From NCBI GenBank assembly GCA_029027985.1, contig CP119076.1:2292422-2356421 (forward strand): DNA of 64,000 nt, written 5' to 3'. The DNA comes from Klebsiella aerogenes (GTDB lineage Bacteria > Pseudomonadota > Gammaproteobacteria > Enterobacterales > Enterobacteriaceae). The translations under genes and the position numbers were made by a program. Numbering within the stretch: the first letter of the stretch is position 1; each line of letters opens with the position of its first letter. Below are positions 16,835 through 25,948 of this stretch, in pieces. Under the pieces are notes generated by a model. That model made no database searches and was not told the origin of the DNA. It saw nothing but the letters and a program-made list of their open reading frames with translations.

Positions 16835-17726
16835 GACGCTGCGCCAGGTGGCGGGCAACGTCAACGCCGCTGCGTTCCAGCGAAATACTCTCGCCGCGCC
16901 AGCCCGCCTGGCGGGTCAGGCAAGTGAGCACGCCGCCGGGCGGCATCTCTATCGCCAGCCTGGCGTCGCGTTCATCGGCAGCAACCATCGCCTCCTGCCA
17001 GTGCACCGTGCGCGCCATATTCATCGCCAGATCGTCGGCGATCCGTAGCGGATCCCATAGCACGCGCGCCGTCGAGCCGCTCAGGTAGGCGCAGCGCGGA
17101 CGCTTAAGCGTGACCTCAGCAAAGGCGTTCGCCAGTTCAGCGGCGGGTTTATCCAACAGCGCACAGTGCGACGGCACGCTGACGGCCAGCCGCTGCGCCT
17201 TACTGGCGCCAGCCTGTTGCGCCAGCCGCGCCACCTGCGCCATCGCCTCATTGCGGCCAGCGATCACGATCTGCGTTTCGGCATTGAGGTTGGCGAGATA
17301 GACGTCATGACCCTGCATTAACGCTTCAACACGCGATCGGCTCAGGCCCATGATCGCCGTCAATCCATAGCCCTCGGGGTAAGCTTGCTCCATTAAATCG
17401 CCGCGCAGGGCGACCAGCCGCAGGGCGCTGGTGAAGTCGAGCGCGCCGGCAATCACCGCTGCGGGAAATGCGCCGATCGACAGGCCGCTGACTAACTGCG
17501 GGTTAACGCCCTGGCGTTGTAGTTCACGCGCCCAGGCGACCCCGGCGATCAGCAGGCATAGCTGCACCGCGCGGGTATGTTTTAGCGCCTCGGCGCTATC
17601 GAGGGTGTCAACTTCATCTCCCAGCACTTCGCGCGCCTGCGCGAAGACCGTCTCACGGTCGGGGATAGCCGCCAGCATGGCGGGATGCTGGCCTCCCTGA
17701 CCGGGAAAGGTAAACAGAATCTTCAT
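16824..17726 (-). CDS. mdcH: MdcH, malonyl-CoA:ACP transacylase of malonate decarboxylase
   Basis: 300-aa malonyl transferase that first loads malonyl onto the decarboxylase acyl carrier protein. It shows the FabD-type motifs FTFPGQGGQHP at the N-terminus, the nucleophile in VSGLSIGAFPAAV (Ser83) and VPSHCALLD with the catalytic histidine. The ATG at 17726 follows GGAGG; the frame is open upstream inside mdcG. Its start overlaps the mdcG stop by four bases, and its end overlaps convergent mdcR by 11 bases. Last gene of the mdc operon. Confidence 0.92.
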   Translation of the reverse strand: MKILFTFPGQGGQHPAMLAAIPDRETVFAQAREVLGDEVDTLDSAEALKHTRAVQLCLLIAGVAWARELQRQGVNPQLVSGLSIGAFPAAVIAGALDFTSALRLVALRGDLMEQAYPEGYGLTAIMGLSRSRVEALMQGHDVYLANLNAETQIVIAGRNEAMAQVARLAQQAGASKAQRLAVSVPSHCALLDKPAAELANAFAEVTLKRPRCAYLSGSTARVLWDPLRIADDLAMNMARTVHWQEAMVAADERDARLAIEMPPGGVLTCLTRQAGWRGESISLERSGVDVARHLAQRLND

Positions 17727-18343
17727 ATTTCCTCCCTGCGCCACGGTGCATCGGTTAAGCGTGCGCCGCGGGATGTTTTCAACAGCGCCCGACCGTCGCG
17801 CAGCCACTCATTGAGGGCGAAGGCGCCGTATGGTGTTTCTACCTGGGTGTCGGCCCGGCACGGTAGTTGCGCGACGCGAGCCTGCCATTCAAGCAGCACT
17901 TCGCGGGCCAGCGGCTGCGGGGCGCGGATCAACAGATCCAGATCGCTGTCCGCATGCAGTACCGGGATCTCGGTCGCCAGTGCGTAACCGGTACTGCCGG
18001 TGACGCCCCAGCACCAGGGCCAGGCGTGTAAGGTGAGCGCGATAGCCGCCTGAATCGGCGGCTGTGAGACAAAAGGGGAACCGAGCAGCGTTTCCCGCGC
18101 GACGAGCATTTCCGGCGTTGCGCGGCGCACGATATTTTGCGCCTGTACCCAACCGGCGGCGCGCTGTTCGCGTTTCATTCCCCGCACCCCGACCGGGATG
18201 CGGGATGGGTCGTCAACGTCGCGTCTCACCACCACCGGCAGCGCGGCTCGCCACTGCTGAGCCACCCATGGCTCGGCAATCGCTTCCAGCGCGCTGGCGT
18301 GATTTAACCAAATTAAGTCGTGCGGACGCGGTGTTGATGACAT
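17723..18343 (-). CDS. mdcG: MdcG, phosphoribosyl-dephospho-CoA transferase (holo-ACP synthase)
   Basis: 206-aa nucleotidyltransferase-like protein that transfers the 2'-(5''-triphosphoribosyl)-3'-dephospho-CoA precursor onto MdcC. The nucleotidyltransferase signature GSTGYALATEIPVLHADSDLD appears as GSxGYAL, then DSDLDLLI near residue 130. N-terminal MSSTPRPHDLIWL is typical of MdcG. It follows mdcF by three bases and overlaps mdcH by four, so the three are tightly coupled. Confidence 0.91.
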   Translation of the reverse strand: MSSTPRPHDLIWLNHASALEAIAEPWVAQQWRAALPVVVRRDVDDPSRIPVGVRGMKREQRAAGWVQAQNIVRRATPEMLVARETLLGSPFVSQPPIQAAIALTLHAWPWCWGVTGSTGYALATEIPVLHADSDLDLLIRAPQPLAREVLLEWQARVAQLPCRADTQVETPYGAFALNEWLRDGRALLKTSRGARLTDAPWRREEI

Positions 18344-18346
18344 GGT

Positions 18347-19306
18347 TTACAGTCCTGAAGTTAAAGAGATAAACAGCGGTAGCGACAGGATACACAGAAC
18401 CGAGCTCAACAGCAGCACTGCCTCGGCATCCGGCGACTGCACGCCGAAGCGGTTGCCGAAGACTACGCCGAAGAAGCCAGCGGCCAGCGCAATCATCAGG
18501 ATCGCGGTAATGGCGATGGATCCGTGCAGGCCGAGCAGCATGACCAGACCCCAGGCGATAAACGGCTGAACCAGCAATTTGACGATGGTCGACGTCGCGA
18601 TAAGCGCATTGAGCTGCAGTTTACGCGCTGACAGAATCACCCCGGTCAGGAACAGCGCGGCGGCGGTTGCGGCCAGGCCCAGCGGTTTGATCGACGCCAG
18701 CAGCAGATCCGGCATTTTTATGCCGATAGCGGAAAGCACCACCCCGAGCAGCGGCCCCCAGACGATCGGTTTTTTCACCGAACGCCACATGAGCACTGGC
18801 AGCATCGCCAGCGTCGAACCGGTGTTCTCGCCAGCGGCGCGGGCTTTTTCACGTTCCAGAATCAGCAGGCAGAACGGGGTCATCAGGACGGAGCCGCAGG
18901 CGATAGAGACCGCCACCGACAACGATGTTGATGGACCTTCACCGAGCACGCTGCCGAGGATCGGCAGGCCCAATGCGGCATAGTTCGGCAGGGCGACGGT
19001 CAGGGTCAGCACCGCGGCATCCTGCGGCGAACGTTTAAATACGCTGGTGGCGAGGAAGTAGATAGCGGCATAGGTAATCCACATCGCGCCGGTCAAGACC
19101 AGCACCAGCGGCGATTGGGCGACAATACCGCTCCACGGCGTTTGTACCGTTGCGCTAAACAGCGTCGCGGGTAGCGCAAAGTCCATAACAAAAATATTAA
19201 GCAGCGAGACGTTTTTGTTATCGACCATCCTGGCCTTACCGGCCCAGAAGCCCAGTAGCATAATGACGAAAATGGGTGCGAGAGCATGAATAATTACATA
19301 AGTCAT
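18347..19306 (-). CDS. mdcF: MdcF, malonate transporter of the auxin efflux carrier family
   Basis: 319-aa membrane protein with about ten hydrophobic segments. It begins MTYVIIHALAPIFVIMLLGF and has the paired NhaA-like helix bundle typical of AEC carriers. In a malonate cluster this is the uptake carrier; some malonate clusters instead carry the two-subunit MadLM. It is preceded by a strong hairpin in the mdcE-mdcF spacer and followed directly by mdcG. Confidence 0.9.
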   Translation of the reverse strand: MTYVIIHALAPIFVIMLLGFWAGKARMVDNKNVSLLNIFVMDFALPATLFSATVQTPWSGIVAQSPLVLVLTGAMWITYAAIYFLATSVFKRSPQDAAVLTLTVALPNYAALGLPILGSVLGEGPSTSLSVAVSIACGSVLMTPFCLLILEREKARAAGENTGSTLAMLPVLMWRSVKKPIVWGPLLGVVLSAIGIKMPDLLLASIKPLGLAATAAALFLTGVILSARKLQLNALIATSTIVKLLVQPFIAWGLVMLLGLHGSIAITAILMIALAAGFFGVVFGNRFGVQSPDAEAVLLLSSVLCILSLPLFISLTSGL

Positions 19307-19368
19307 AAATCACCTGTCAATAAAATAGAGTACTGGCGCGATTGTTATTTTTTCTAAAAGCCGTCCCT

Positions 19369-19395
19369 TCCCGGGGCGCCAACGGCGCTCCGGGA
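19369..19395 (-). promoter_or_regulatory. Strong intercistronic hairpin between mdcE and mdcF
   Basis: Arms TCCCGGGGCGCC (19369-19380) and GGCGCTCCGGGA (19384-19395) pair over 12 bp with one G-U and a three-base loop AAC. On the transcribed strand it is followed, about 15-25 bases later, by TTTTAGAAAAAA. It lies in the only large gap (134 bases) of the mdc operon and could be an RNA-processing barrier or attenuator that sets different levels for mdcA-E and mdcF-H. Confidence 0.6.
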
Positions 19396-19440
19396 GACTG
19401 CTTCCGGCAGGTTTTCTTCTACTACTTACGTACGAACGGC

Positions 19441-20241
19441 TTACCAGCTGGAGCGCATGCGGTCGCGAACCTGCTGCGAGCTGCGGCGGTTTTCCGCACC
19501 CAGACGACACTTCAGCGAGGTATCGTTGCGCGCGTCAGCGATGGCGTCGCGCAGGGTGCGGCTGACCAGCGACAAATCGTGGTCGTCGGGCGCATCCGGA
19601 TTGTTGATATCGAGCAGGGCGGCGAGCAGACCGAGCGTCGCGTAGTTGCTGACGTCATAGGCCATCGGCGGAATGGTCGCCGCCAGTTTTTCCAGTGCCT
19701 CCACGGTACGCAGGGTAATACGCGCCGCCGACGCTTTACCCATCGCGTGAACCAGCACGCCGCTATCGTTGAAGGCGATCAGACGGTTGGCCTGGTAGCC
19801 GTGGGCCAGAAACGCCCCGGACATCGCTTTACCGACGATCAGGCCAATCACCGGGTGGCCGGCAAGACGCGCTTTGGCGTAAGCGCCTGCGGCGCCTGCC
19901 AGCGCCTGGTGAATACCGAACGCTTCTTCGCGGCGGCCGTAGGCCTGGCTTGGGACATCGATCACCGCGACTATCGGGCGTTTACGGGTCTGGCTGGCGT
20001 CGGCGGCGATGGTTTCATTGACCACTTTCGCCAGCGTCCAACCTTCCAGCAGACCGACTTCGCCGCCAGCGGCGCGCGGATAGTGATTATCGGCATCCGG
20101 TACGACGGCGATAAAACGGACATTCTCGCCATCAAAAACACTATCGGCGACCTGAACAGACGGGCACAGCCCGCTCATCAGCGGCGCGTCAGACGCCAGT
20201 TTGTTTAACCACAGCGCGGCGCGGTTTGGGAACTGACTCAT
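19441..20241 (-). CDS. mdcE: MdcE, malonate decarboxylase gamma subunit
   Basis: 266-aa carboxyltransferase-like subunit. With MdcD it forms the part of the enzyme that decarboxylates malonyl-S-ACP to acetyl-S-ACP. Visible features include AAGGEVGLLEGWTLAKVVNE, VIDVPSQAYGRREE and LIVGKAMSGAFLAHGYQAN, typical of the crotonase-like fold of this subunit. Its ATG shares one base with the mdcD stop (TAATG). No membrane segments, consistent with the soluble, biotin-independent enzyme. Confidence 0.92.
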   Translation of the reverse strand: MSQFPNRAALWLNKLASDAPLMSGLCPSVQVADSVFDGENVRFIAVVPDADNHYPRAAGGEVGLLEGWTLAKVVNETIAADASQTRKRPIVAVIDVPSQAYGRREEAFGIHQALAGAAGAYAKARLAGHPVIGLIVGKAMSGAFLAHGYQANRLIAFNDSGVLVHAMGKASAARITLRTVEALEKLAATIPPMAYDVSNYATLGLLAALLDINNPDAPDDHDLSLVSRTLRDAIADARNDTSLKCRLGAENRRSSQQVRDRMRSSW

Positions 20242-21074
20242 TATTTATCCTCCCGGGCAAAAAGCTGTTTGATCTGCGCGGTATCCGCCTGCAGGCGGGT
20301 ATCGAATTGGCTCAGACGGCTCAGATAATCGTCGTATTGGTCGCTGCGGTGCGACGCGGGTACGCCTTTCGCGATCGCCTCGTTCATCGCCGTTTTCACC
20401 GCGTTGACGCCATCGTTAACCAGTGCGTCAACCAGGCCGCTGGCGGCGCGAATTTCACCGCCGGTCATGCTCCAGATAAACGGACGGTTGCGGGAGTCGT
20501 ATTCTTCAATACCGGCTTCCTGTTCGATAACCTGCGGGCCGTTGAGGCCGAGGCGGGCTTCGCGGGTAACGATAAGATAGCTACACAGCGCAGCGGCGAT
20601 GGACATGCCGCCGAAGCAGCCGACGGTACCGGTGATAATGCCGATCACCGGAGTGTAACGGCGCAGGTCGACGATCGCGGCGTGAATATCGGCAATCGCG
20701 GCAAGACCGAGGTTAGCTTCCTGCAGACGCACGCCGCCGGTTTCGAGGCACAGCACGGCCTGGGTTGGGATGCCGTTGCGGTTATCTTCCGCCGCCAGCT
20801 CCAGCGCGGCGGCCATTTTGGCGCCCGACACTTCCCCCATGCTGCCGCCCTGGAAGGTACCTTCGATGGCGATGACCACCGCTGGTTGGCCGTTGATCGT
20901 CCCTTTGGCGACCACCATACCGTCGTCGGCTTGCGGGACGATGCCCTGCGCGCCGAGCCACGGCGATATAATCCCCTCAAACGGATCCAGCAGCTCGCGA
21001 TAGCTGCCGTCATCCAGCAGGGCGTGAGCGCGTTCACGAGCGCGGAGTTCGATAAAGCTGCGATCGTTACGCAT
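20241..21074 (-). CDS. mdcD: MdcD, malonate decarboxylase beta subunit
   Basis: 277-aa carboxyltransferase-like subunit, partner of MdcE in malonyl-S-ACP decarboxylation. It begins MRNDRSFIELRARERAHALL and carries VGCFGGMSIAAALCSY and EAGIEEYDSRNRPFIWSMTG, family hallmarks. The ATG at 21074 follows GGAGG seven bases upstream, within the end of mdcC (8-base overlap). A TTG at 21089 also lies in frame but inside that ribosome-binding site. Translationally coupled to mdcC upstream and mdcE downstream. Confidence 0.92.
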   Translation of the reverse strand: MRNDRSFIELRARERAHALLDDGSYRELLDPFEGIISPWLGAQGIVPQADDGMVVAKGTINGQPAVVIAIEGTFQGGSMGEVSGAKMAAALELAAEDNRNGIPTQAVLCLETGGVRLQEANLGLAAIADIHAAIVDLRRYTPVIGIITGTVGCFGGMSIAAALCSYLIVTREARLGLNGPQVIEQEAGIEEYDSRNRPFIWSMTGGEIRAASGLVDALVNDGVNAVKTAMNEAIAKGVPASHRSDQYDDYLSRLSQFDTRLQADTAQIKQLFAREDK

Positions 21075-21366
21075 GGGCGGCCTCCTCAAAAACCTGTTCG
21101 ATACGAATGCGGGCGACGCCCGGCGTGGCGCCGAAATCGTGAATAATCAGTTGTCCGGCGGGTAGACCGTTGATCAGGTTCAGTCGCTCGAAAAGCGCCT
21201 GCCAGCGTGCCTGGCTGTTATCCACTGAGGTGGTGATTTGTATGTTGAGCGTGGCGCTCTGTCCGGCGGTATAGAGCACTTCCATATCGCCGGAACCTAC
21301 TACGCCTGCCAGCGCTTTGCCGCGGAGGGCGCGGTTGGCAGGAAATGACAATGTAATCTGTTCCAT
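21067..21366 (-). CDS. mdcC: MdcC, malonate decarboxylase acyl carrier protein (delta subunit)
   Basis: 99-aa acyl carrier protein. The motif GVVGSGDMEV places the prosthetic-group serine at residue 25, as described for Klebsiella MdcC, where 2'-(5''-phosphoribosyl)-3'-dephospho-CoA is attached through a phosphodiester bond. Malonyl and acetyl thioesters are carried on it during catalysis. It shows no similarity to fatty-acid ACP, as expected. mdcB lies 17 bases upstream and mdcD overlaps its end. Confidence 0.93.
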   Translation of the reverse strand: MEQITLSFPANRALRGKALAGVVGSGDMEVLYTAGQSATLNIQITTSVDNSQARWQALFERLNLINGLPAGQLIIHDFGATPGVARIRIEQVFEEAAHA

Positions 21367-21383
21367 AACATCCTCTGAATGCG

Positions 21384-22226
21384 TTAGCCGGAAACCCGGT
21401 CGAGAAACAGGGTGGCGGCAAGGAGATCGGCCGCGCCACCCGGCGAGGCGTTTTGCGCCAGCATTTGTGTATCAAGGCGCGCCAGCGCGGCGCGACCGGC
21501 GACGCTGGCGCAACCGCCCGCCGCCAGTACCTCGCGGGCGCCTTCCTGCATGGTTTGCAGGCCGCTCATCCCGGCGCGCGACAGCACGCAGGTATCGCTT
21601 AGCGAGGTCATGATGGCCATCAGCGCATCGAGTCGCGCTTGCTGTTCGCTGGCGCCCAGCGCCCGGCTACTCAGCAACTGCGGCAGCGCCAGGGTGGTGA
21701 TATGCGGAAAACCGCGCTGTGCCTCTTCGCGCGCGCCGGGGACCTGCCAGCGGCGGCTGGCGCGCAACCCTTTACTAAAGCTTTTCGGCGCAAAACCGTC
21801 TGGCAGGCGGGCAAGGGCGGCGGCGGCGGCGGCGATCGCCTGTGAGTGACCCTCTCCGCCCAACATCGCCGCGGCGCTGACCAGCAGGCCCATTGCCCAG
21901 ATCGCGCCGCGATGGGTATTGACCCCAGCAGTGGCCTGCATCATCTGCGCTTCGCCTTCACGCCCCAGGCGGCCGACGGTTTCACGCAGCGCGATATCGA
22001 CCGGGCGTTGCCAGCTTTGCTGCGCCAGCGCGTGGAACGTTGGCTGCAGGCTGTGGGCGGAGCGCTCCATCAGCGCCAGGTTGAGATCCTGGTGCGCGCC
22101 GTTGCCCCGGCTATCGACCAGTCCCGGTTTCGGGCTCAGACGGGCTTCGTCAATCAGGCAGGCGCTGGCGGTATGCGCCAGCCAGCTGACGCGGTTTTCT
22201 GCGTGTTGGGAGGAGAGTTTTTTCAT
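21384..22226 (-). CDS. mdcB: MdcB, triphosphoribosyl-dephospho-CoA synthase
   Basis: 280-aa CitG/MdcB-family enzyme that makes the prosthetic-group precursor from ATP and dephospho-CoA. Typical motifs are EARLSPKPGLVDSRGNGAHQDL near residue 30 and GVNTHRGAIWAMGLLV in the middle. Its product is used by MdcG, encoded further down. The ATG shares one base with the mdcA stop. Homologous CitG serves citrate lyase, but the surrounding mdc genes decide the assignment. Confidence 0.92.
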   Translation of the reverse strand: MKKLSSQHAENRVSWLAHTASACLIDEARLSPKPGLVDSRGNGAHQDLNLALMERSAHSLQPTFHALAQQSWQRPVDIALRETVGRLGREGEAQMMQATAGVNTHRGAIWAMGLLVSAAAMLGGEGHSQAIAAAAAALARLPDGFAPKSFSKGLRASRRWQVPGAREEAQRGFPHITTLALPQLLSSRALGASEQQARLDALMAIMTSLSDTCVLSRAGMSGLQTMQEGAREVLAAGGCASVAGRAALARLDTQMLAQNASPGGAADLLAATLFLDRVSG

Positions 22227-23881
22227 TACCAGCTCCGGAATTTAGCCGGTGGGTTGTACAGTCCGTCAGACCATTCCACCAGCTCGGCGACGCTACCGGC
22301 GGCTAACAGCGACCGAGTGGCGTCGCTGCGGCGAATGCCAATATCTTCCGGGTAGACGACTTTGCCGCTCTGGCGCAGCGCAGCGACGCGTTTGGCATCA
22401 ACGCCCAATCCGATATCGGTGATCCCGGCAACGGCGGCGACCATCGCCCGGCGCTCTTCAAGGCTTTCCGCGCGGTAGAGGTAGGCGATGCCTTCTTCAG
22501 TCAGCACGTGGGTGACGTCGTCGCCGTAAATCATCACCGGCGCCAGCGGCATGCCGGAGGTTTTCGCCACGTCAACTGCATCGAGAGTCTCTACGAATGT
22601 CGGTTTGACGCCAGCCTGGAAGGTTTCGACCATCTGCACGACCAGTTTTTTCCCGCGCTGCATCGGGTCGGGTTCGGTGATCATATTGAGCCAGGCGGGG
22701 GTGGCGTGGCGGCGGCCGTGCGGGTCGTGGCCCATATTCGGCGCGCCGCCGAAACCGGAAAGCCGCCCGCGGGTGACGGTGGAGGAGTTGGCCAGGCCAT
22801 CAACCTGCAGGGTCGACCCGATGAACATATCCACCGCGTACTGCCCCGCTAACTGACAGAAGGCGCGGTTCGAACGCATCGAACCATCCGGACCGGTAAA
22901 GAAGATATCCGGGCGGGCACGGATGTACTCTTCCATCCCCAGCTCGCCGCCGAAGCAGTGCACGCTCTCCACCCAGCCGCTCTCAATCGCCGGGATTAAC
23001 GTCGGATGCGGATTCAGCGTCCAGTGTTTACAGATTTTGCCTTTCAGACCGAGCTGTTCGCCGTAGGTCGGCAGCAGCAGTTCGATGGCGGCGGTGTTAA
23101 AACCGATACCGTGATTTAGCGACTGCACCTGATGCTCGGCATAGATGCCTTTAATCGCCATCATCGCCATCAGGATGTGTTCTTGTTTGATCAGACGCGG
23201 GTCGCGGGTAAACAACGGTTCAATAAAGAATGGCTTATCGGCGACCACCACGTAATCGATCCACGAGCCGGGAATATCGACGCGCGGCAGGTCGCATTCG
23301 TCATCCACCAGTTCATTGACCTGGGCGATAACAATGCCGTCGTGGAAGGCGGCAGCTTCCACCAGCGCCGGGGTATCTTCGGTGCTTGGCCCGGTGTACA
23401 GGTTGCCTTTGCGGTCGGCTTTATAGCCGGCAATCAGCGCGACGTTCGGCGACAGGTCAACGTACAGGCGTGAATAGAGCTCGATATAGGTGTGGATGGC
23501 GCCGATTTCGAGCAGCCCATCTTCCAGTAGCTGCGAGATGCGCAGGCTTTGCGTGCCGGAGAAAGAGAAATCGAGTTTACGGGCGATGCCTTTTTCAAAC
23601 AGATCCAGATGTTCGCTGCGCCCGACGCTGGGCATAATCATATGCAGGTCGTGAATTTTCTGCGGATTAACCTCCGCCAGCATGCGGGAAAGGAAATCCG
23701 CCTGCTTCTGGTTGTTGCCTTCCAGCACGACCCGGTCGCCGGGAGCGAGCAGATTTTCCAGTACGCTGACCAGTTGGTCAGTCGGGATGACCTTACCGGC
23801 GATCTTCGCTTCGGCCAGTCGCCGCTGTTTTTCCGTCCGGCGACGGTTCCAGACCCGTCCCGTCGTTTGTTCGGCATTCAT
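22226..23881 (-). CDS. mdcA: MdcA, malonate decarboxylase alpha subunit
   Basis: 551-aa alpha subunit: acetyl-S-ACP:malonate ACP transferase, which swaps the acetyl for a malonyl residue on MdcC so the cycle continues. The sequence from VWNRRRTEKQRRLAEAKIAG through GGAPNMGHDPHGRRHATPAW is typical. The ATG at 23881 follows AGGAGG six bases upstream, a near-perfect ribosome-binding site, although the frame is open to 23959. First gene of the mdc operon; its promoter should lie in 23882-24102. Confidence 0.93.
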   Translation of the reverse strand: MNAEQTTGRVWNRRRTEKQRRLAEAKIAGKVIPTDQLVSVLENLLAPGDRVVLEGNNQKQADFLSRMLAEVNPQKIHDLHMIMPSVGRSEHLDLFEKGIARKLDFSFSGTQSLRISQLLEDGLLEIGAIHTYIELYSRLYVDLSPNVALIAGYKADRKGNLYTGPSTEDTPALVEAAAFHDGIVIAQVNELVDDECDLPRVDIPGSWIDYVVVADKPFFIEPLFTRDPRLIKQEHILMAMMAIKGIYAEHQVQSLNHGIGFNTAAIELLLPTYGEQLGLKGKICKHWTLNPHPTLIPAIESGWVESVHCFGGELGMEEYIRARPDIFFTGPDGSMRSNRAFCQLAGQYAVDMFIGSTLQVDGLANSSTVTRGRLSGFGGAPNMGHDPHGRRHATPAWLNMITEPDPMQRGKKLVVQMVETFQAGVKPTFVETLDAVDVAKTSGMPLAPVMIYGDDVTHVLTEEGIAYLYRAESLEERRAMVAAVAGITDIGLGVDAKRVAALRQSGKVVYPEDIGIRRSDATRSLLAAGSVAELVEWSDGLYNPPAKFRSW

Positions 23882-24071
23882 TGTTAACCTCCTGATTCGA
23901 CAAATCGTTTTGTTTGTCCTGGTGGAAGTTAGTGTGCGATGCGCGGCGTAGCGCATCAATTAAGCACAGCGGCCAATCGTTAGCCTGAGAGTAATGATTG
24001 GATGAGCCTGATTGTGATGGGGATCAATAATAAAAAAGGAGTTGCAGTCTACGAGGGAAAGACGAGGAAGG

Positions 24072-24093
24072 GGGCTGGCAAATCAGCCAGCCC
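24072..24093 (-). terminator. Probable tqsA terminator hairpin
   Basis: GGGCTGGC (24072-24079) and GCCAGCCC (24086-24093) form a perfect 8-bp stem with a six-base loop just after the tqsA stop. On the minus strand it is followed by a pyrimidine-rich CCTTCCTCGTCTTTC rather than a clean T-run, so termination may be partial. It separates tqsA from the mdcA promoter region. Confidence 0.55.
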
Positions 24094-24102
24094 GTAACGG
24101 AT

Positions 24103-25137
24103 TTATTCTTTACTCAGGTCACTGAGTAAATAAGCAATGCTCTGACCGCCGTTGGTCTGTTCAAGGGCAATTTTCGCAATGATAGTTAAGGGTACCGAGA
24201 GCAACATGCCGACCGGCCCCAACAGCCAGCCCCAGAATATCAACGACAAGAAGACCACCAGCGTTGAGAGCCCCAATCCACGGCCCATAATGCGTGGTTC
24301 GAGAATATTGCCGAACACCAGGTTGATGATCAGATAACCGGCGGCGACGATCAGCGCCTCGTACAGGCCGCCAAAAACCATCACCTGCAAAATCGGCGGA
24401 ATGGCCGCCAGCACCGAACCGATATTAGGAATATAGTTAAGCGCGAAGGCCAATAGCCCCCACATAAAGGCAAAACGCACGTCCAGCAGCACCAGCATGC
24501 CCCAGACCACCAGCCCGGTCACCAGGCTGATAGCGGTTTTCAGCACCAGATAGTGCGACACGCTATCGATCGCCCGCTGAATTGCGCCCATGCCTTCAAC
24601 CGGCCGCGCCATGAGCTGCTGTAGCTTGGCGGGCAGTTGCGGGACTTCCAACAGCATAAATACCACGGTCAGTAGGAGCAGGAAAATGGACGACATGGCA
24701 TTCGACAGTTGCGTCAACAGACCGGTGACTAACGTCATCACGGCGTTGGGATCGATATATTTGTTCAGCTCGATGACGGAGACGGTAAAGCCAAAGCGCT
24801 GCAGCCACGGCGTCACCGTCTTCAATGGCTCCGACAGCGAAGTGCGATACTGCGGTAGGGTACGCGCCAGCTCATTGAGCGAGGTGCCTAGCGATGCCAA
24901 CAACACGACCGCCAGCAGGACGATTAAGCCGACCAGCAGCGAGATGGCCAATACGCGCGGCACCCGGCAGCGTACCATCAGCTGTACCAGTGGGTTAATC
25001 ACCACCGCAAGGAACAGCGCTAAGATAAACGGGACGATGATATCGGCGGCAAAGCGGATGCCAGTGAGGATGATAACCAGCATGCCCAGCATGATGACGA
25101 TCTTTAGTCCATTAAGGGTAATGATGGGTTTAGCCAT
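24103..25137 (-). CDS. tqsA: TqsA, AI-2E-family transporter (AI-2 exporter)
   Basis: 344-aa polytopic inner-membrane protein of the AI-2E (PerM-like) family. The N-terminus [20 protein letters not shown] and the conserved C-terminal region [20 protein letters not shown] are as I recall them from E. coli TqsA (YdgG). About eight hydrophobic segments are visible. In E. coli it is linked to export of autoinducer-2 and to biofilm effects; whether it is a true AI-2 exporter or a cation antiporter is debated for the family. It diverges from mdtJI across a 448-bp spacer. Confidence 0.93.
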   Translation of the reverse strand: MAKPIITLNGLKIVIMLGMLVIILTGIRFAADIIVPFILALFLAVVINPLVQLMVRCRVPRVLAISLLVGLIVLLAVVLLASLGTSLNELARTLPQYRTSLSEPLKTVTPWLQRFGFTVSVIELNKYIDPNAVMTLVTGLLTQLSNAMSSIFLLLLTVVFMLLEVPQLPAKLQQLMARPVEGMGAIQRAIDSVSHYLVLKTAISLVTGLVVWGMLVLLDVRFAFMWGLLAFALNYIPNIGSVLAAIPPILQVMVFGGLYEALIVAAGYLIINLVFGNILEPRIMGRGLGLSTLVVFLSLIFWGWLLGPVGMLLSVPLTIIAKIALEQTNGGQSIAYLLSDLSKE

Positions 25138-25372
25138 TGGATTCCTTGCTATGGGGGTGAAAAACTTCCTTGATCATAGCGACTTTGCTATGCGTTTTTA
25201 TGATGAAGATCAGCTTGAGAAAAAGCTAATCTAAATCGGAAGTTAGACGTAAAGAATTGCAAAGACTTTGAGTTAATTGTAGCACTATGGTACAAATTTA
25301 CTTGTGTTTAACTACCGAGGACAATTTTTTTCCGCAATGACGAGAAGCAACACCGCGGGTAATTGTAATTTT

Positions 25373-25471
25373 ATGAACAATCAGTTCAGCCTTTATTTAT
25401 CAACTCATCTCGCATTACCTCTCACCATCTCTCGATTTGCTGGCGAACAGCACTGGCGCTCAGCGCTATAG
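25373..25471 (+). CDS. mdtU: Probable MdtU-like leader peptide upstream of mdtJ
   Basis: A 32-codon ORF starting at ATG 25373 (an in-frame ATG at 25337 would make 44 codons) ends 114 bases before mdtJ. It encodes MNNQFSLYLSTHLALPLTIS followed by RFAGEQHWRSAL. In E. coli a leader ORF of 34 codons, mdtU, sits in this position and its translation is needed for spermidine-dependent expression of mdtJI. Position and size fit; I cannot confirm sequence identity from memory and the ribosome-binding site is weak. The remainder of the spacer 25138-25585 holds the tqsA promoter side and the mdtJ leader, with no other gene seen. Confidence 0.5.
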   Translation: MNNQFSLYLSTHLALPLTISRFAGEQHWRSAL

Positions 25472-25585
25472 TCCCATTCTTTCTGCCTGAGCTGGCGCAC
25501 CGCGCACGGCTAAACCTACGTCAGAATTTTTCGGTTTACCTTTGTAAGCCGCCAAGGATTATATTCTCAAGCAGGAGAAGGGATT

Positions 25586-25948
25586 ATGTTTTATTGGATT
25601 TTATTAGCCTTAGCTATTGTCGCTGAAATTACCGGCACGCTGTTTATGAAATGGGCAAGCGTTAGCGGCGGTCATACAGGTTATATTTTAATGCTGGCAA
25701 TGATTGCGCTTTCTTATATTTTCCTGGCCTTCGCCGTTAAAAAAATTGCTCTCGGTGTGGCGTATGCGCTGTGGGAAGGTATCGGTATTTTGTTGATTAC
25801 CATGTTTAGCGTGCTGTTGTTCGATGAAAGCCTGTCGGGCGTGAAAATCGCCGGTTTGGTCACCCTGGTCGCGGGTATCGTGCTGATTAAATCCGGCACC
25901 AAAAAAGCGGTAAAACAGCGTAAGGAGACGGCTCATGCAACAGTTTGA
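25586..25948 (+). CDS. mdtJ: MdtJ, spermidine exporter subunit (SMR family)
   Basis: 120-aa small multidrug resistance family protein with four hydrophobic helices. The segment [14 protein letters not shown] holds the SMR active-site glutamate in helix 1, and [18 protein letters not shown] is the conserved helix-3 signature. With MdtI it forms a heteromeric spermidine exporter in the inner membrane. AGGAGAAGG precedes the start. It overlaps mdtI by 14 bases. A long leader with a probable upstream ORF suggests control by spermidine, as in E. coli. Confidence 0.94.
   Translation: MFYWILLALAIVAEITGTLFMKWASVSGGHTGYILMLAMIALSYIFLAFAVKKIALGVAYALWEGIGILLITMFSVLLFDESLSGVKIAGLVTLVAGIVLIKSGTKKAVKQRKETAHATV

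Noticed and set aside
19342-21146. Two long plus-strand ORFs (288 and 306 codons) opposite mdcE and mdcD
   Set aside because: They are antisense shadows of well-conserved mdc genes in GC-rich DNA; their translations have no recognisable domain and no ribosome-binding sites.
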